NCBI GenBank assembly: GCA_016180725.1
Contig: JACPAR010000017.1
Coordinates: forward strand, 1 to 35,378
DNA length: 35,378 nt
Reading direction: 5' to 3'
Source of the DNA: Candidatus Levyibacteriota bacterium
GTDB taxonomy: Bacteria > Patescibacteriota > Microgenomatia > Levybacterales > UBA12049
This document shows positions 28,805-35,378 of the stretch, one piece after another (position 1 is the stretch's first letter; each line of letters begins with the position of its first letter). The translations under genes and the position numbers were made by a program. Under the pieces are notes generated by a model. That model did not search any database, was not told the origin of the DNA, and saw only the letters and a list, made by a program, of their open reading frames with translations.

Positions 28805-30040
28805 ATGAAGAAACAGTTTCTCATTTCTTTTGCAATTTTTTTATTTATTCTCACCGGCACGGCCATTGTAGTTCTTTACGGAAGAGGTTATCGTTTTGGA
28901 CTGGATAACGGAAAATTGGATTTTGCCGGAACGGGCATGCTGGTTTCCACTAGTGATCCCGACGGAGCGCAGGTATTTATTAACGGGCATCTTACTACCG
29001 CAACAAACAATACAATTAATCTTTCTCCCGGAGAATATAATGTACGCATTTTTAAAGACGGGTATTTCCCCTGGGAAAAGAAAATAAAAATAAAAAAAGA
29101 GGTCGTCTCCAAAGCGGAAGCACTGCTTTTTCCAACTGCACCTAAATTGGAAAATATAACTTCTGTTGGCGTTGGCAATCCTGCCTTAGACCCGTCCCAA
29201 ACAAGACTTGCCTACACGGTTTCCTCTCAAACTGCCAGAAAAAACGGCGTATATGTTCTTGATATGACCGGGCGGCCGGTACTTACCCTGCAAAGTTCGT
29301 CTACTCAAATAGTCGACGATACTGTTGATCAATTCTCAACCGCTCTGCTTTCCTGGTCACCCGATGGCAAAGAAATTCTGGCAACTATATCCAGCAGTCT
29401 AAAAAGCCCTACTACATACGCTCTTTCCGCGTCCACATTTAACAATTCCCCACGCGATGTTACAGCCACTCTTGATACTACAGAAAGTCTTTGGCACAAA
29501 GAAAAAATCGAAAAAGAAGAAGTAAGACAAGCTTCTCTTAAATCTGATCTCAGAAAAATAATTTCTGAAGATTTTAAAATTATTTCTTGGTCACCCGACG
29601 AAACTAAAATACTTTATATAGCTTCAAGATCTGCCACTTTGCCTTTTGTTATTACTCCCCGCCATCTTGGCGTTGACACAACACCGGAAGAAAGATCAAT
29701 AAAAGCAAATTCTTTGTATGTTTACGATATTAAAGAGGATAAGAATTTTTCAATTGAGAACTTAAGCCCGCAACCGACTAATTCCGATTTAACCGACGAA
29801 GAAAATAAAGCAGAACAACTTCCATTAACCTGGTTCCCTGACTCGCAACACTTAATTTATGTACATGATAAAAAGATAGACGTTATGGAATATGACGGCA
29901 CAAATTCAACTACTCTTTATGCCGGTCCGTTTGTAGACAATTATGTTTTTCCCTGGCCGAATGGCTCAAAAATGGTTATACTCACGAGTCTTGGAAACGC
30001 TGATATTTCCCCCAACCTCTACACGATAGAGATAAAGTAA
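28805..30040 (+). CDS. PEGA-domain protein with C-terminal beta-propeller
   Basis: This 411-residue protein has an N-terminal membrane anchor (residues 5-25, FLISFAIFLFILTGTAIVVLYG), then a PEGA domain (VSTSDPDGAQVFINGHLTT...LSPGEYNVRIFKDGYFPW). After that come WD/TolB-like repeats with the recurring SWSPD and WFPDSQHLIYV motifs. It is probably anchored in the membrane with the propeller outside, binding envelope glycan or protein; this is inference. Transcription from its leaderless promoter converges on the sortase gene. Confidence 0.85.
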   Translation: MKKQFLISFAIFLFILTGTAIVVLYGRGYRFGLDNGKLDFAGTGMLVSTSDPDGAQVFINGHLTTATNNTINLSPGEYNVRIFKDGYFPWEKKIKIKKEVVSKAEALLFPTAPKLENITSVGVGNPALDPSQTRLAYTVSSQTARKNGVYVLDMTGRPVLTLQSSSTQIVDDTVDQFSTALLSWSPDGKEILATISSSLKSPTTYALSASTFNNSPRDVTATLDTTESLWHKEKIEKEEVRQASLKSDLRKIISEDFKIISWSPDETKILYIASRSATLPFVITPRHLGVDTTPEERSIKANSLYVYDIKEDKNFSIENLSPQPTNSDLTDEENKAEQLPLTWFPDSQHLIYVHDKKIDVMEYDGTNSTTLYAGPFVDNYVFPWPNGSKMVILTSLGNADISPNLYTIEIK

Positions 30041-30096
30041 TTTGACGATAGATGATAGAAAATAGAAACTAGAATTTGAGGTTAGATGTTAGTTGT

Positions 30097-30822
30097 TTAC
30101 TTTGGCTTTGCAATAACAAGAAGGCGTTTCCATGTAGTTCCCGGCGGCCAGCAGGTTTGCAGAATTAAAGTTTCCTGGTTTTGTTTTTGACTGTTTACCA
30201 AAGAAGAAACATCGTTTGAGTCAACAATTTTAGTTTCGCTTACTTTATAATTGTACCTATTATTTTCAAAAAACATTACAACTTCATCCCCTATTGTTAA
30301 ATCTTTTAAAAGGTAAAAAACAGCATTGTAACGGCCTACATCCCAAAAATTATCTGTTGAATGGGCAAAGAGGTAAATATTTCCCTTTTTCCCCGGAAAA
30401 ACAGTTCCTTTAGCATGAGCTACTCCTTTTTGTAAAATAGGCAAAAATTCATTTTCGTTTGACGAATCAATGTTTGGAAAAACTTGTGAATTAGCTCCGA
30501 TTTTTGGTATCACAATAGAAAAATTTGTATCTTTTGGTATCAAAACTTGTTCTTTGGGGCCGGACAAAACTTGTGCAAAACCTTTATCGCCAACAATAGA
30601 AGACTGATCAATATTTCTTTGTTTTTCCAAAACTTCACCAAGTAAAGATTTTTGCGGCTCTGCAATCGTATAATGAACACCACGAACCTGGGCAACTCGA
30701 AAATGCGCTTCGTAATAAAGCGAAGGACCAAAAGTTGCCACTACGCCAAAAATTGAGAAAAGCAACAGAAAATTCCCTATGCTTCGAAGTATAATAAATC
30801 GGATAATTTCGGATCTGATCAT
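30097..30822 (-). CDS. Sortase (class D/E-like)
   Basis: The protein has 241 residues from the ATG at 30822 (MIRSEIIRFIILRSIGNFLL); the longer track ORF begins inside tRNA-Arg and is rejected. It has an N-terminal membrane anchor, and the catalytic triad is visible: His in LFAHSTD (about 154), Cys in TLILQTCWPPG (about 224) and Arg in TWKRLLV (about 233). Sortases join surface proteins to the envelope through a sorting signal. No LPxTG-type substrate is seen nearby. The start codon shares its first base with the tRNA-Arg CCA end. Confidence 0.92.
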   Translation of the reverse strand: MIRSEIIRFIILRSIGNFLLLFSIFGVVATFGPSLYYEAHFRVAQVRGVHYTIAEPQKSLLGEVLEKQRNIDQSSIVGDKGFAQVLSGPKEQVLIPKDTNFSIVIPKIGANSQVFPNIDSSNENEFLPILQKGVAHAKGTVFPGKKGNIYLFAHSTDNFWDVGRYNAVFYLLKDLTIGDEVVMFFENNRYNYKVSETKIVDSNDVSSLVNSQKQNQETLILQTCWPPGTTWKRLLVIAKPK

Positions 30823-30897
30823 GGCGTCCCTGAGAGGAATCGAACCTCCAATCTTTCCCTTAGGACGGGACTGCTCTATCCGTTGAGCTACAGGGAC
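30822..30897 (-). tRNA. tRNA-Arg (anticodon CCU)
   Basis: On the minus strand: acceptor GTCCCTG/CAGGGAC, D stem GCTC/GAGC, anticodon loop GTCCTAA (anticodon CCT in DNA), T arm GGAGG-TTCGATT-CCTCT, discriminator G and an encoded CCA. The G discriminator suits arginine. It reads AGG codons. The final A of CCA is also the first base of the sortase ATG. Confidence 0.95.
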
Positions 30898-30962
30898 ATA
30901 CAAAATTTCAAATTATTCCAATTTGTATTCTAGCATAAAAGGAGGTAGAATAAAAAAGTTAA

Positions 30963-31037
30963 CGGGGATTGGCGCAGCGGTAGCGCGCACGGTTCGGGAC
31001 CGTGAGGCCGGCAGTTCAAATCTGCCATCCCCGACCA
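30963..31037 (+). tRNA. tRNA-Pro (anticodon CGG)
   Basis: Acceptor CGGGGAT/ATCCCCG, D arm GCGC-AGCGGTA-GCGC, anticodon arm CACGG-TTCGGGA-CCGTG (anticodon CGG), T arm GGCAG-TTCAAAT-CTGCC, discriminator A, encoded CCA at 31035-31037. It is divergent from tRNA-Arg with about 65 bases between, which must hold both promoters. Confidence 0.95.
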
Positions 31038-31070
31038 AACTAATAACCTTATTTATGATATGCTTTCCTC

Positions 31071-31631
31071 ATGGAAGGTTTTAAAAATCTTAGCTCCTAT
31101 ATTCTAGCTACAGTTATTCATGACTTAACAGTAATATTCTACAAACGCCATATCGATCCCCGCTCCAGAACCAAAGATCAGATGGAACAAGCAGCAAGGT
31201 CTGGAAAGCAAAATATAGCAGAAGGTTATACCATGCAAAGCCTAGAAAGCTATATAAAACTTTGCGGAGTAGCCGAAGGCTCAATTAAAGAATTGGCAGC
31301 AGACTACGAAGATTTCCTGCGCCAACATAGTTTTACCACCTGGTCGAAAGACGATCCAAGAATTAGGGTTTTTAGGGCGTTTAGGGCTTTTTGGATTGCT
31401 CCTAACCGCCCCAACACCCCAAACCTCCCTAACAACCCGGAAGAAGCCGCTAATATGCTTTTAACTTTTTGTCAAATGGAGTCCTATTTATTAAAACGGC
31501 AAATAGAAGCTCTAAAAGAAAAATTTGTAAAAGAAGGCGGCTTTAGAGAAAACCTATTTAAGAAAAGGCTGGAAGAAAAACGAATCAACAACCCTAGCAA
31601 CCCGAATCACCCTAACTCTTCGTCCAGGTAG
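31071..31631 (+). CDS. Four-helix-bundle (23S rRNA IVP-like) protein
   Basis: This 186-residue protein has the N-terminal pattern of the family found in 23S rRNA intervening sequences and many unlinked loci (KNLSSYILATVIHDLTVIFYKR, QMEQAARSGKQNIAEGYTMQSLESYIKLCGVAEGSIKEL). Its biochemical role is unknown. Residues about 97-123 (RIRVFRAFRAFW and APNRPNTPNLPNNP) and the tail NNPSNPNHPNSSSR are encoded by TTTAGGG and CCTAAC words in opposite orientations, an in-frame palindromic insertion. The stop overlaps the convergent ndk gene by 25 bases. Confidence 0.85.
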   Translation: MEGFKNLSSYILATVIHDLTVIFYKRHIDPRSRTKDQMEQAARSGKQNIAEGYTMQSLESYIKLCGVAEGSIKELAADYEDFLRQHSFTTWSKDDPRIRVFRAFRAFWIAPNRPNTPNLPNNPEEAANMLLTFCQMESYLLKRQIEALKEKFVKEGGFRENLFKKRLEEKRINNPSNPNHPNSSSR

Positions 31632-32071
31632 ATATGTGTAAGGTCGGTTTTTTTCCAGGGGAAAACTTCTGATGGGCTAAACATAAGTGATTCTTCTTTT
31701 TTAGCAATCTCTGCGTTTTCGGAAGCGTGAATAAGGTTGTACTGCTGGCTCATGGCAAAATCGCCCCTGATTGTGCCGGGTTCTGCTTCCCGCGCCTTTG
31801 TAACACCAACTAACTTTCGGATTGTAGCAACCGCCTCAACGCCCTCCCAAAGCATGGCAACAACAGGGTAAGACTTCATGTAGGCTTTAAGGTTGGCAAA
31901 AAACGGCTTGTCTTTGTGGTGCGCGTACCATTCGTCCAAAAGCGCATCGTCTAATGCAATCATTTTAATTGCAATAAGCTGCAGACCCTTCCGCTCGAAA
32001 CGGTGAATAATTTCGCCTGCTACTCCTCTTTGCAAACCATCGGGTTTTATTAATACAACACTTCGTTCCAT
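31607..32071 (-). CDS. ndk: Nucleoside diphosphate kinase
   Basis: This 154-residue enzyme transfers the gamma phosphate between NTPs and NDPs through a phospho-His. It shows ERSVVLIKPDGLQRG, the substrate-loop GTIRGDFAMS and the active-site NLIHASENAE (His about 115). The C-terminus ends IYLDEELG, slightly longer than the minimal enzyme, and these last codons lie antisense to the end of the four-helix-bundle gene. Confidence 0.95.
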   Translation of the reverse strand: MERSVVLIKPDGLQRGVAGEIIHRFERKGLQLIAIKMIALDDALLDEWYAHHKDKPFFANLKAYMKSYPVVAMLWEGVEAVATIRKLVGVTKAREAEPGTIRGDFAMSQQYNLIHASENAEIAKKEESLMFSPSEVFPWKKTDLTHIYLDEELG

Positions 32072-32145
32072 ATATTTAGCGTTTAGTTATCAGCGTCTAG
32101 CGTCTAGTTTTTGGAACTGAACGCTGAACGCTAGTTGCTAGACGC
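32072..32145. repeat. Word palindrome between M16 peptidase and ndk
   Basis: Words AGCGTCTAG occur twice on one side and CTAGACGCT on the other, with GAACGCTGAACGCTAG between. It fills the gap of two minus-strand genes. The GACGCTAG word recurs at 4164 and 6241. Confidence 0.7.
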
Positions 32146-33420
32146 TTATAAGCTTAACAGCTTTTCAAATCTTTGTCTATCCTCAAAGTCTCCTATTACC
32201 GCAAGATTTAACGTATTGTTAACTATATATGTTTTTGCTACTCTTGCAACCTGATCTGCTGTAACATTTTCTATTTTAGCAATAACCTCATCCGGATTGT
32301 CAATTTCTTTTTCCAAAAGCTCCTGGCTGGCATAAAATCCGGCAACCGATCTGCTGTCTTCCAAATCCAATACCAAATGACCCTTTAAAAACTCCTTTGC
32401 CTTTTTTAATTCCAAACTTTGAACTTTGAACTTTGAACTTTGAACTTTTTTATATTCTTCAAGCATAACTTTTATAGATTCATCAACTCTTTTTAAGTCA
32501 ACTCCGGCAAAAGACACAAGCGTACCGGAATCCATGTAATGCTCCGAACTTGTACGCACATAATAAGCAAGACCGCGTCTTTCCCTAACTTCGTGGAATA
32601 ACCTGCTGCTCATTCCCCCGCCTAAAATTGCTGCCAAAACCGAAAGCGGATATTTGTCCTCATGATCTATCGGAACAGTTCTTACGCCTAAGGCAACATG
32701 CACTTGCTCTGTTTTTTTGTATTTAACCATAGCCTCTGGTTTTACCTGAGCGTCTCCGACCGGTTCATACTTTTTAGTACCAAAAGCGCTCATTGCTCCA
32801 AAGTGCTTTTCGACCAACTTGTTAGTTTTTTCTGAATCAATTCCTCCGGCGACAACAACGGTAATATTATGCGCGCTATACAAACTCTCCATATAGGCAA
32901 GAAAATCTTCCCTTTGAATATTTCTGATTACGTCTTTTTCTCCGGCTATATCCCAACCCATCGGCGTATTCTTATACAAAAGCTGTTCGTAAACATCGCC
33001 AATTTTTCTAACAGGTGTGTCTTCGTAAAGATTTATTTCTTCTAAGATTACTCCCCGCTCTTTGTTTATTTCTACCGGATCAAATTTTGAACGTAAAAGC
33101 ATGTCCGATAAAACATCAAGTGATAGATCGATATGGTTAGAAGATGATTTGATATAGTAACCGGTTGTTTCTTTGCCTGTGAAAGCGTTAAACTCCCCGC
33201 CCATGCCGTCTATTAAAGCTGCAATGTCTTGGGCAGTTGGCCGTTTTTCTGTGCCTTTAAACGCCATGTGTTCTAAAAAGTGGGAAATGCCGTTATTTTG
33301 TTTGGTTTCGTATCTGCTGCCTGCGCCAACCAAAACTAAAACTGTTGCGCTCTCAAAAGACGGCATTGGAATTGTTAAGACTCGAAGACCATTTGATAAT
33401 ACTTTTCGTTGAAATTGCAT
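32146..33420 (-). CDS. M16-family zinc metallopeptidase
   Basis: The protein has 424 residues from the ATG at 33420 (MQFQRKVLSNGLRVL). The track start at 33450 lies on a -10 box (TAGAAT), so the internal Met is preferred. The inverted zinc motif HFLEH (47-51) is followed about 76 residues later by EEINLYED, the third ligand. The C-terminal half has the R/Y-containing SRLFHEVRERRGLAYYV block. It is an active-type single-repeat member. The segment KVQSSKFKVQS is encoded by tandem TTTGAAC heptamers (about 32415-32446) and looks inserted. Confidence 0.92.
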   Translation of the reverse strand: MQFQRKVLSNGLRVLTIPMPSFESATVLVLVGAGSRYETKQNNGISHFLEHMAFKGTEKRPTAQDIAALIDGMGGEFNAFTGKETTGYYIKSSSNHIDLSLDVLSDMLLRSKFDPVEINKERGVILEEINLYEDTPVRKIGDVYEQLLYKNTPMGWDIAGEKDVIRNIQREDFLAYMESLYSAHNITVVVAGGIDSEKTNKLVEKHFGAMSAFGTKKYEPVGDAQVKPEAMVKYKKTEQVHVALGVRTVPIDHEDKYPLSVLAAILGGGMSSRLFHEVRERRGLAYYVRTSSEHYMDSGTLVSFAGVDLKRVDESIKVMLEEYKKVQSSKFKVQSLELKKAKEFLKGHLVLDLEDSRSVAGFYASQELLEKEIDNPDEVIAKIENVTADQVARVAKTYIVNNTLNLAVIGDFEDRQRFEKLLSL

Positions 33421-33440
33421 AGGAGAGTATCTGTTCTGAT

Positions 33441-33469
33441 ATTCTACCATTTAAAACCCATCTTGCCAA
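33441..33469 (-). promoter_or_regulatory. Promoter of the M16 peptidase gene
   Basis: On the minus strand TTGGCA (33469-33464), a 17-base spacer and TAGAAT (33446-33441). It overlaps the first Met of the track ORF and supports the ATG at 33420 as start, with a leader of about 15 bases. Confidence 0.65.
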
Positions 33470-33508
33470 GAGGATAAAATGTAACCGTTCAGGATTTGAC
33501 AAAGAAAT

Positions 33509-33595
33509 CGTCATTGCGAGGAGGAAGTGAAACGACCGACGAAGCAATCTTGTCCATGAAGGAGATTGCTTCGGCCTAGCGGCCTCGCAATGACG
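33509..33595. repeat. REP/MITE-like palindromic repeat, 'CATTGCGAGG' family, copy 3
   Basis: CGTCATTGCGAGG...GAAGCAATCTTG on the left and GGAGATTGCTTCGGCC...CCTCGCAATGACG on the right. The sequence just outside (CGTTCAGGA at 33486 and TCCTGAACG at 33610) is also inverted, so the palindrome extends beyond the conserved core. Confidence 0.9.
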
Positions 33596-33683
33596 CGGTT
33601 TTGGAAACTCCTGAACGAATACGCCAAAACTAAAGAAAAACTAAAAGACGAGTACCACCCATTCTACAAACTCAGGGTCAGCA

Positions 33684-33751
33684 AGTACCACGGATACCAA
33701 TTCTCCCCGTGATACGCGTGATACCCTTGATACCCTTGATACCCGTGGTAC
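33684..33751. repeat. GATACCC tandem/inverted word repeat
   Basis: GTACCACGG at the left and CCGTGGTAC at the right are exact inverses. Between them GTGATACGC, GTGATACCC, TTGATACCC and TTGATACCC follow one another as degenerate 9-mers. Confidence 0.85.
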
Positions 33752-33774
33752 TCTTACCAGTGTCTCATAGTCTT

Positions 33775-33803
33775 TTGACTTCCTCTCTCCTTTTTGCTAA
33801 GAT
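33775..33803 (+). promoter_or_regulatory. Promoter of GC-rich island 3
   Basis: TTGACT (33775-33780), a 17-base spacer and TAAGAT (33798-33803). The transcript would run through a ~360-base structured leader before the first ORF at 34168. Confidence 0.75.
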
Positions 33804-33809
33804 CAATTT

Positions 33810-34167
33810 CCTGCTTTTGCAGAGCAACAAAAAAACAACCCCAGGCGCTTTGCTTGCCTGTGGTTTGTTAAGTTATTAAAATATTCTGCAAGCAGAACTT
33901 GCTCTTTAACAAGATGCGATGAGTCCTGCACCTAAGTGGTGCGGGATCTATTCATAACAGCAAGTAGGTGGAGCATTGCATATCAATAGCAAAAATTAAA
34001 TATTAAATAGCAAATATACATTGTAAATTTAAAATATTTGATTTTTGATATTTTATATCTTAATTGGCATGCAGTGTTCAGTTTATTGGTTGGGCCGGAG
34101 CAATCTTGCTCCTGTCCTGGATCGCCGCGGCTGGCATCAATCGCAGAAGTGAATAAGGAGAAAAAAC
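33810..34167 (+). promoter_or_regulatory. Structured boxA-containing leader of island 3
   Basis: In order: hairpin AACAACCCCAGGC/GCCTGTGGTTTGTT (33834-33869); hairpin TTCTGC-AA-GCAGAA (33884-33897); GCTCTTTAACA (33901-33911), identical to the bacterial rrn boxA antitermination core; hairpin CCTGCACC/GGTGCGGG (33925-33945); an AT-rich word palindrome (about 33990-34065); hairpin GGAGCAA/TTGCTCC; and finally AAGGAG before the ATG. A hairpin directly before boxA is the order of rrn leaders. Confidence 0.6.
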
Positions 34168-34488
34168 ATGCCAAAAACACTAGGCTCGATAGCCACAAGA
34201 GATGTCCGACAGGTAATTAAAGTTGGACCTAGGCGGCTGCATCTGCAGTCTTCCGAGGGGGGTTCAACGGCTTCCTTCCTGGCCTACGCCGATAGCACCG
34301 GCCCCATCAGCGTGGCCAAAGTCTGCGAAAACGGACATGTATCGTTAAAGTTCTGCGTTCATGTCGGAGACAGGAGGTTCCCCAGCGATCCCACCTATGG
34401 AGTAGCTCAACTACCCCGTCGGGCACTTCGCATGAAGGCTACTCTGACCATCGTGTCTCACGACACAGCAGAGGAGCCTGCAAGCTAG
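34168..34488 (+). CDS. GC-rich island 3, ORF 1: unknown soluble protein
   Basis: The protein has 106 residues from the ATG at 34168 behind AATAAGGAGAAAAAAC. It starts MPKTLGSIATRDVRQVIKVG, is basic and mostly beta-like, with two Cys (AKVCENGHVSLKFCVHVG), and has no membrane span. The family is unknown. GC-rich codon use contrasts with the genes on either side. Unlike islands 1 and 2 the products here are soluble. Confidence 0.65.
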   Translation: MPKTLGSIATRDVRQVIKVGPRRLHLQSSEGGSTASFLAYADSTGPISVAKVCENGHVSLKFCVHVGDRRFPSDPTYGVAQLPRRALRMKATLTIVSHDTAEEPAS

Positions 34489-34540
34489 CAACCTATCGTA
34501 CCGAAACGCCGCATTTCCTTTCCGGCTCTTGGAGGAGAAC

Positions 34541-34864
34541 ATGCTCATAGAAACTGTCCGCTGTGATCAATTCACTGCGGAGGTACAGCAAGGATTAAAC
34601 AAGCACGGTCGGCCCATCCTCAAGGTGGTTTTCCGGCAAGATAACCGCTGCATTTGCGAATGGTATACCGGCTATAAGCTGGAACCTTCCGATGCAACGG
34701 CTCTTATGATAATCATCCAGCAGAGGGTGTTCGACTGCCCCGACGACGACTACGCCCGGGCCAATCTGGTGCCGTTCGCGCGCAAGATCCTGACTGTTTT
34801 GGTTCGGGTCAAAGAGTTTGAGCGACTCGGCTTCCTAAACCTGGAGGAATTCTGGAAGGTGTGA
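34541..34864 (+). CDS. GC-rich island 3, ORF 2: unknown soluble protein
   Basis: The protein has 107 residues from the ATG at 34541, with TTGGAGGAGAAC upstream; the track start at 34529 lies within that ribosome site. It starts MLIETVRCDQFTAEVQQGLN, appears alpha/beta and soluble, and ends LGFLNLEEFWKV. The family is unknown. TTGGAGG(A/G)(G/C)A at the ribosome site matches that of island 2 ORF 3 (TTGGAGGGCA). Confidence 0.65.
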   Translation: MLIETVRCDQFTAEVQQGLNKHGRPILKVVFRQDNRCICEWYTGYKLEPSDATALMIIIQQRVFDCPDDDYARANLVPFARKILTVLVRVKEFERLGFLNLEEFWKV

Positions 34865-34907
34865 GACGCACCCATCATGGAATCGACGGTGAGCTAGCCA
34901 CAGCGTC

Positions 34908-34926
34908 AAAGACCCGCATGGTCTTT
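34908..34926 (+). terminator. Hairpin after island 3 ORF 2
   Basis: The stem is AAAGACC-CGCAT-GGTCTTT, followed by CGCTTCTTCT, 43 bases after the stop. The T content is modest, so terminator function is uncertain. Confidence 0.45.
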
Positions 34927-35072
34927 CGCTTCTTCTGGGTCAGACCTGCGCTTCTGCAAACGTGGCGGCCTACCACGCCTGCTGGGAAAACAACCGAATA
35001 GACATCGCATCCGCTTGGGAGGCCAAAAGCCGCCCGGGCGACCCCGTCATAAGGATGGGAAAAGAGCAAGGA

Positions 35073-35185
35073 GATACGTGAGGGGAGAAAATTCAAAAAA
35101 GGGGTTTGTCTGGCGCCGCGCCGACACGCTGTGGCGCCTACGGCACCACCCCTTTTGCGAAATTTCGCTACCACCCTCACGTATC
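35073..35185. repeat. Large terminal hairpin of GC-rich island 3
   Basis: The outer arms GATACGTGAGGG and CCCTCACGTATC are perfect. Inside lie AAAAGGGGT/ACCCCTTTT and GGCGCC...GGCGCC. The whole 113-base structure ends the GC-rich sequence before argS. The track ORFs crossing it (34875, 35015) follow from the GC content and are rejected. The stretch 34927-35072 holds nothing I can assign. Confidence 0.75.
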
Positions 35186-35220
35186 AACCTTGTTTGGTAA
35201 AAGGCCAGGGTGTCCCTCGA

Positions 35221-35378
35221 TTACATCTTTTCCGGAGCCTGAATTCCCAAAAGATACAGGCCATTTTTGAGAATTTGACCAACCGCCGCAGTCAACGCAA
35301 TTCTAAACTCCCTAATCTCCCGCATTTCCCCGCTCTCCCCAACGAGTATCTGGTGCTTTTGGTAAAAAAGGTTAAATG
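35221..35378 (-). CDS. argS: Arginyl-tRNA synthetase, C-terminal end (partial)
   Basis: Reading the minus strand into the window gives FNLFYQKHQILVGE...FRIALTAAVGQILKNGLYLLGIQAPEKM and a TAA at 35221-35223. LKNGLxLLGIxAPExM-stop is the standard end of class I ArgRS, part of the anticodon-binding DALR domain. The rest lies beyond the window. The segment GESGEMREIREF is encoded by CTCCC/CCCGC words and may be another small word insertion. Confidence 0.85.
   Translation of the reverse strand, partial: FNLFYQKHQILVGESGEMREIREFRIALTAAVGQILKNGLYLLGIQAPEKM

Larger units (their letters stand above)
33421..33774. other. Gene-free stretch: promoter, REP copy 3 and GATACCC word repeat
   Basis: It contains the M16 promoter (33441-33469), the REP at 33509-33595, and a tandem/inverted block (GTACCACGGATACC, GATACCCTT repeats, CCGTGGTAC) at 33684-33751. 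A 40-codon frame at 33590-33712 starts inside the REP; I do not trust it. Confidence 0.6.

Noticed and set aside
30823-30903. Extension of the sortase ORF to 30903
   Set aside because: These 27 codons are the tRNA-Arg read as protein (the familiar AQRIEQ...GGSIPL pattern).
33590-33712. 40-codon ORF after the M16 promoter
   Set aside because: It starts inside the REP hairpin and passes through an extended palindrome and a tandem word repeat; no ribosome site.
33684-33751. CRISPR-like array (GATACCC repeats)
   Set aside because: Units are 9 bases, degenerate and without spacers; it is a word palindrome.
34875-35200. 101- and 61-residue ORFs over the end of island 3
   Set aside because: They cover the large terminal hairpin on opposite strands and have no plausible composition or ribosome site.

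Overview
The window looks like a piece of an AT-rich, compact genome of a Patescibacteria/CPR bacterium. Microgenomates is my best guess, from overall protein style rather than from any marker I could search. The clues are short gene-to-gene gaps, many promoters that lie so close to start codons that the mRNAs should be nearly leaderless, a ribosomal-protein cluster invaded by accessory genes, two REP-associated (Y1/RAYT) transposases, a HerA/VirD4-like ATPase, and very many palindromic repeats.

Layout. 1-1021: the end of an unknown gene and an unknown membrane protein. 1077-4132 (minus): a riboflavin operon ribE-ribH-ribA plus an EamA permease, behind a canonical promoter, an FMN riboswitch and an intrinsic terminator. 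4209-6225 (minus): a PAP2 phosphatase, a small membrane protein and galU. 6376-8844 (plus): secE-nusG-rplK-rplA, with a different long palindrome in each gap. 8857-9636: a RAYT transposase bracketed by exact inverted hairpins. 9640-12911: a second EamA permease and a VirD4-like ATPase. 13.5-14.8 kb and 15.9-17.1 kb: two conspicuously GC-rich islands of very small membrane-protein genes, separated by a TrpR/YerC-like regulator with palindromic operators. 17.2-19.3 kb: a sigma-70 family factor with altered -10-recognition residues and an unknown helical protein. 19.3-20.6 kb: an L10-type leader with attenuator, then rplJ-rplL. 20.7-22.5 kb: an excisionase-type HTH protein, unknown small proteins and a second RAYT. 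22.5-28.6 kb (minus): envelope and sugar genes (galT-like, GT4, GT20 trehalose-phosphate synthase, WecG-type GT26, mreB). 28.8-33.4 kb: a PEGA-domain protein, a sortase, tRNA-Arg(CCU), tRNA-Pro(CGG), a four-helix-bundle protein, ndk and an M16 peptidase. 33.8-35.2 kb: a third GC-rich island with a boxA-bearing leader. The window ends in the 3' end of argS.

Two patterns are not explained by ordinary annotation. First, the three GC-rich islands share an architecture: a structured AT-rich leader, tiny ORFs with strong Shine-Dalgarno sites, hairpin linkers, and a large terminal hairpin that is related in sequence in at least two of them. They look like modules of one undescribed accessory element. 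Second, palindromes built from short repeated words fill most intergenic gaps and also sit in frame inside conserved proteins (L10, WecG-like, GalT-like, M16, four-helix bundle, RAYT), comparable in concept to Rickettsia palindromic elements. All functional statements rest on reading the sequence by eye; no database search was run.
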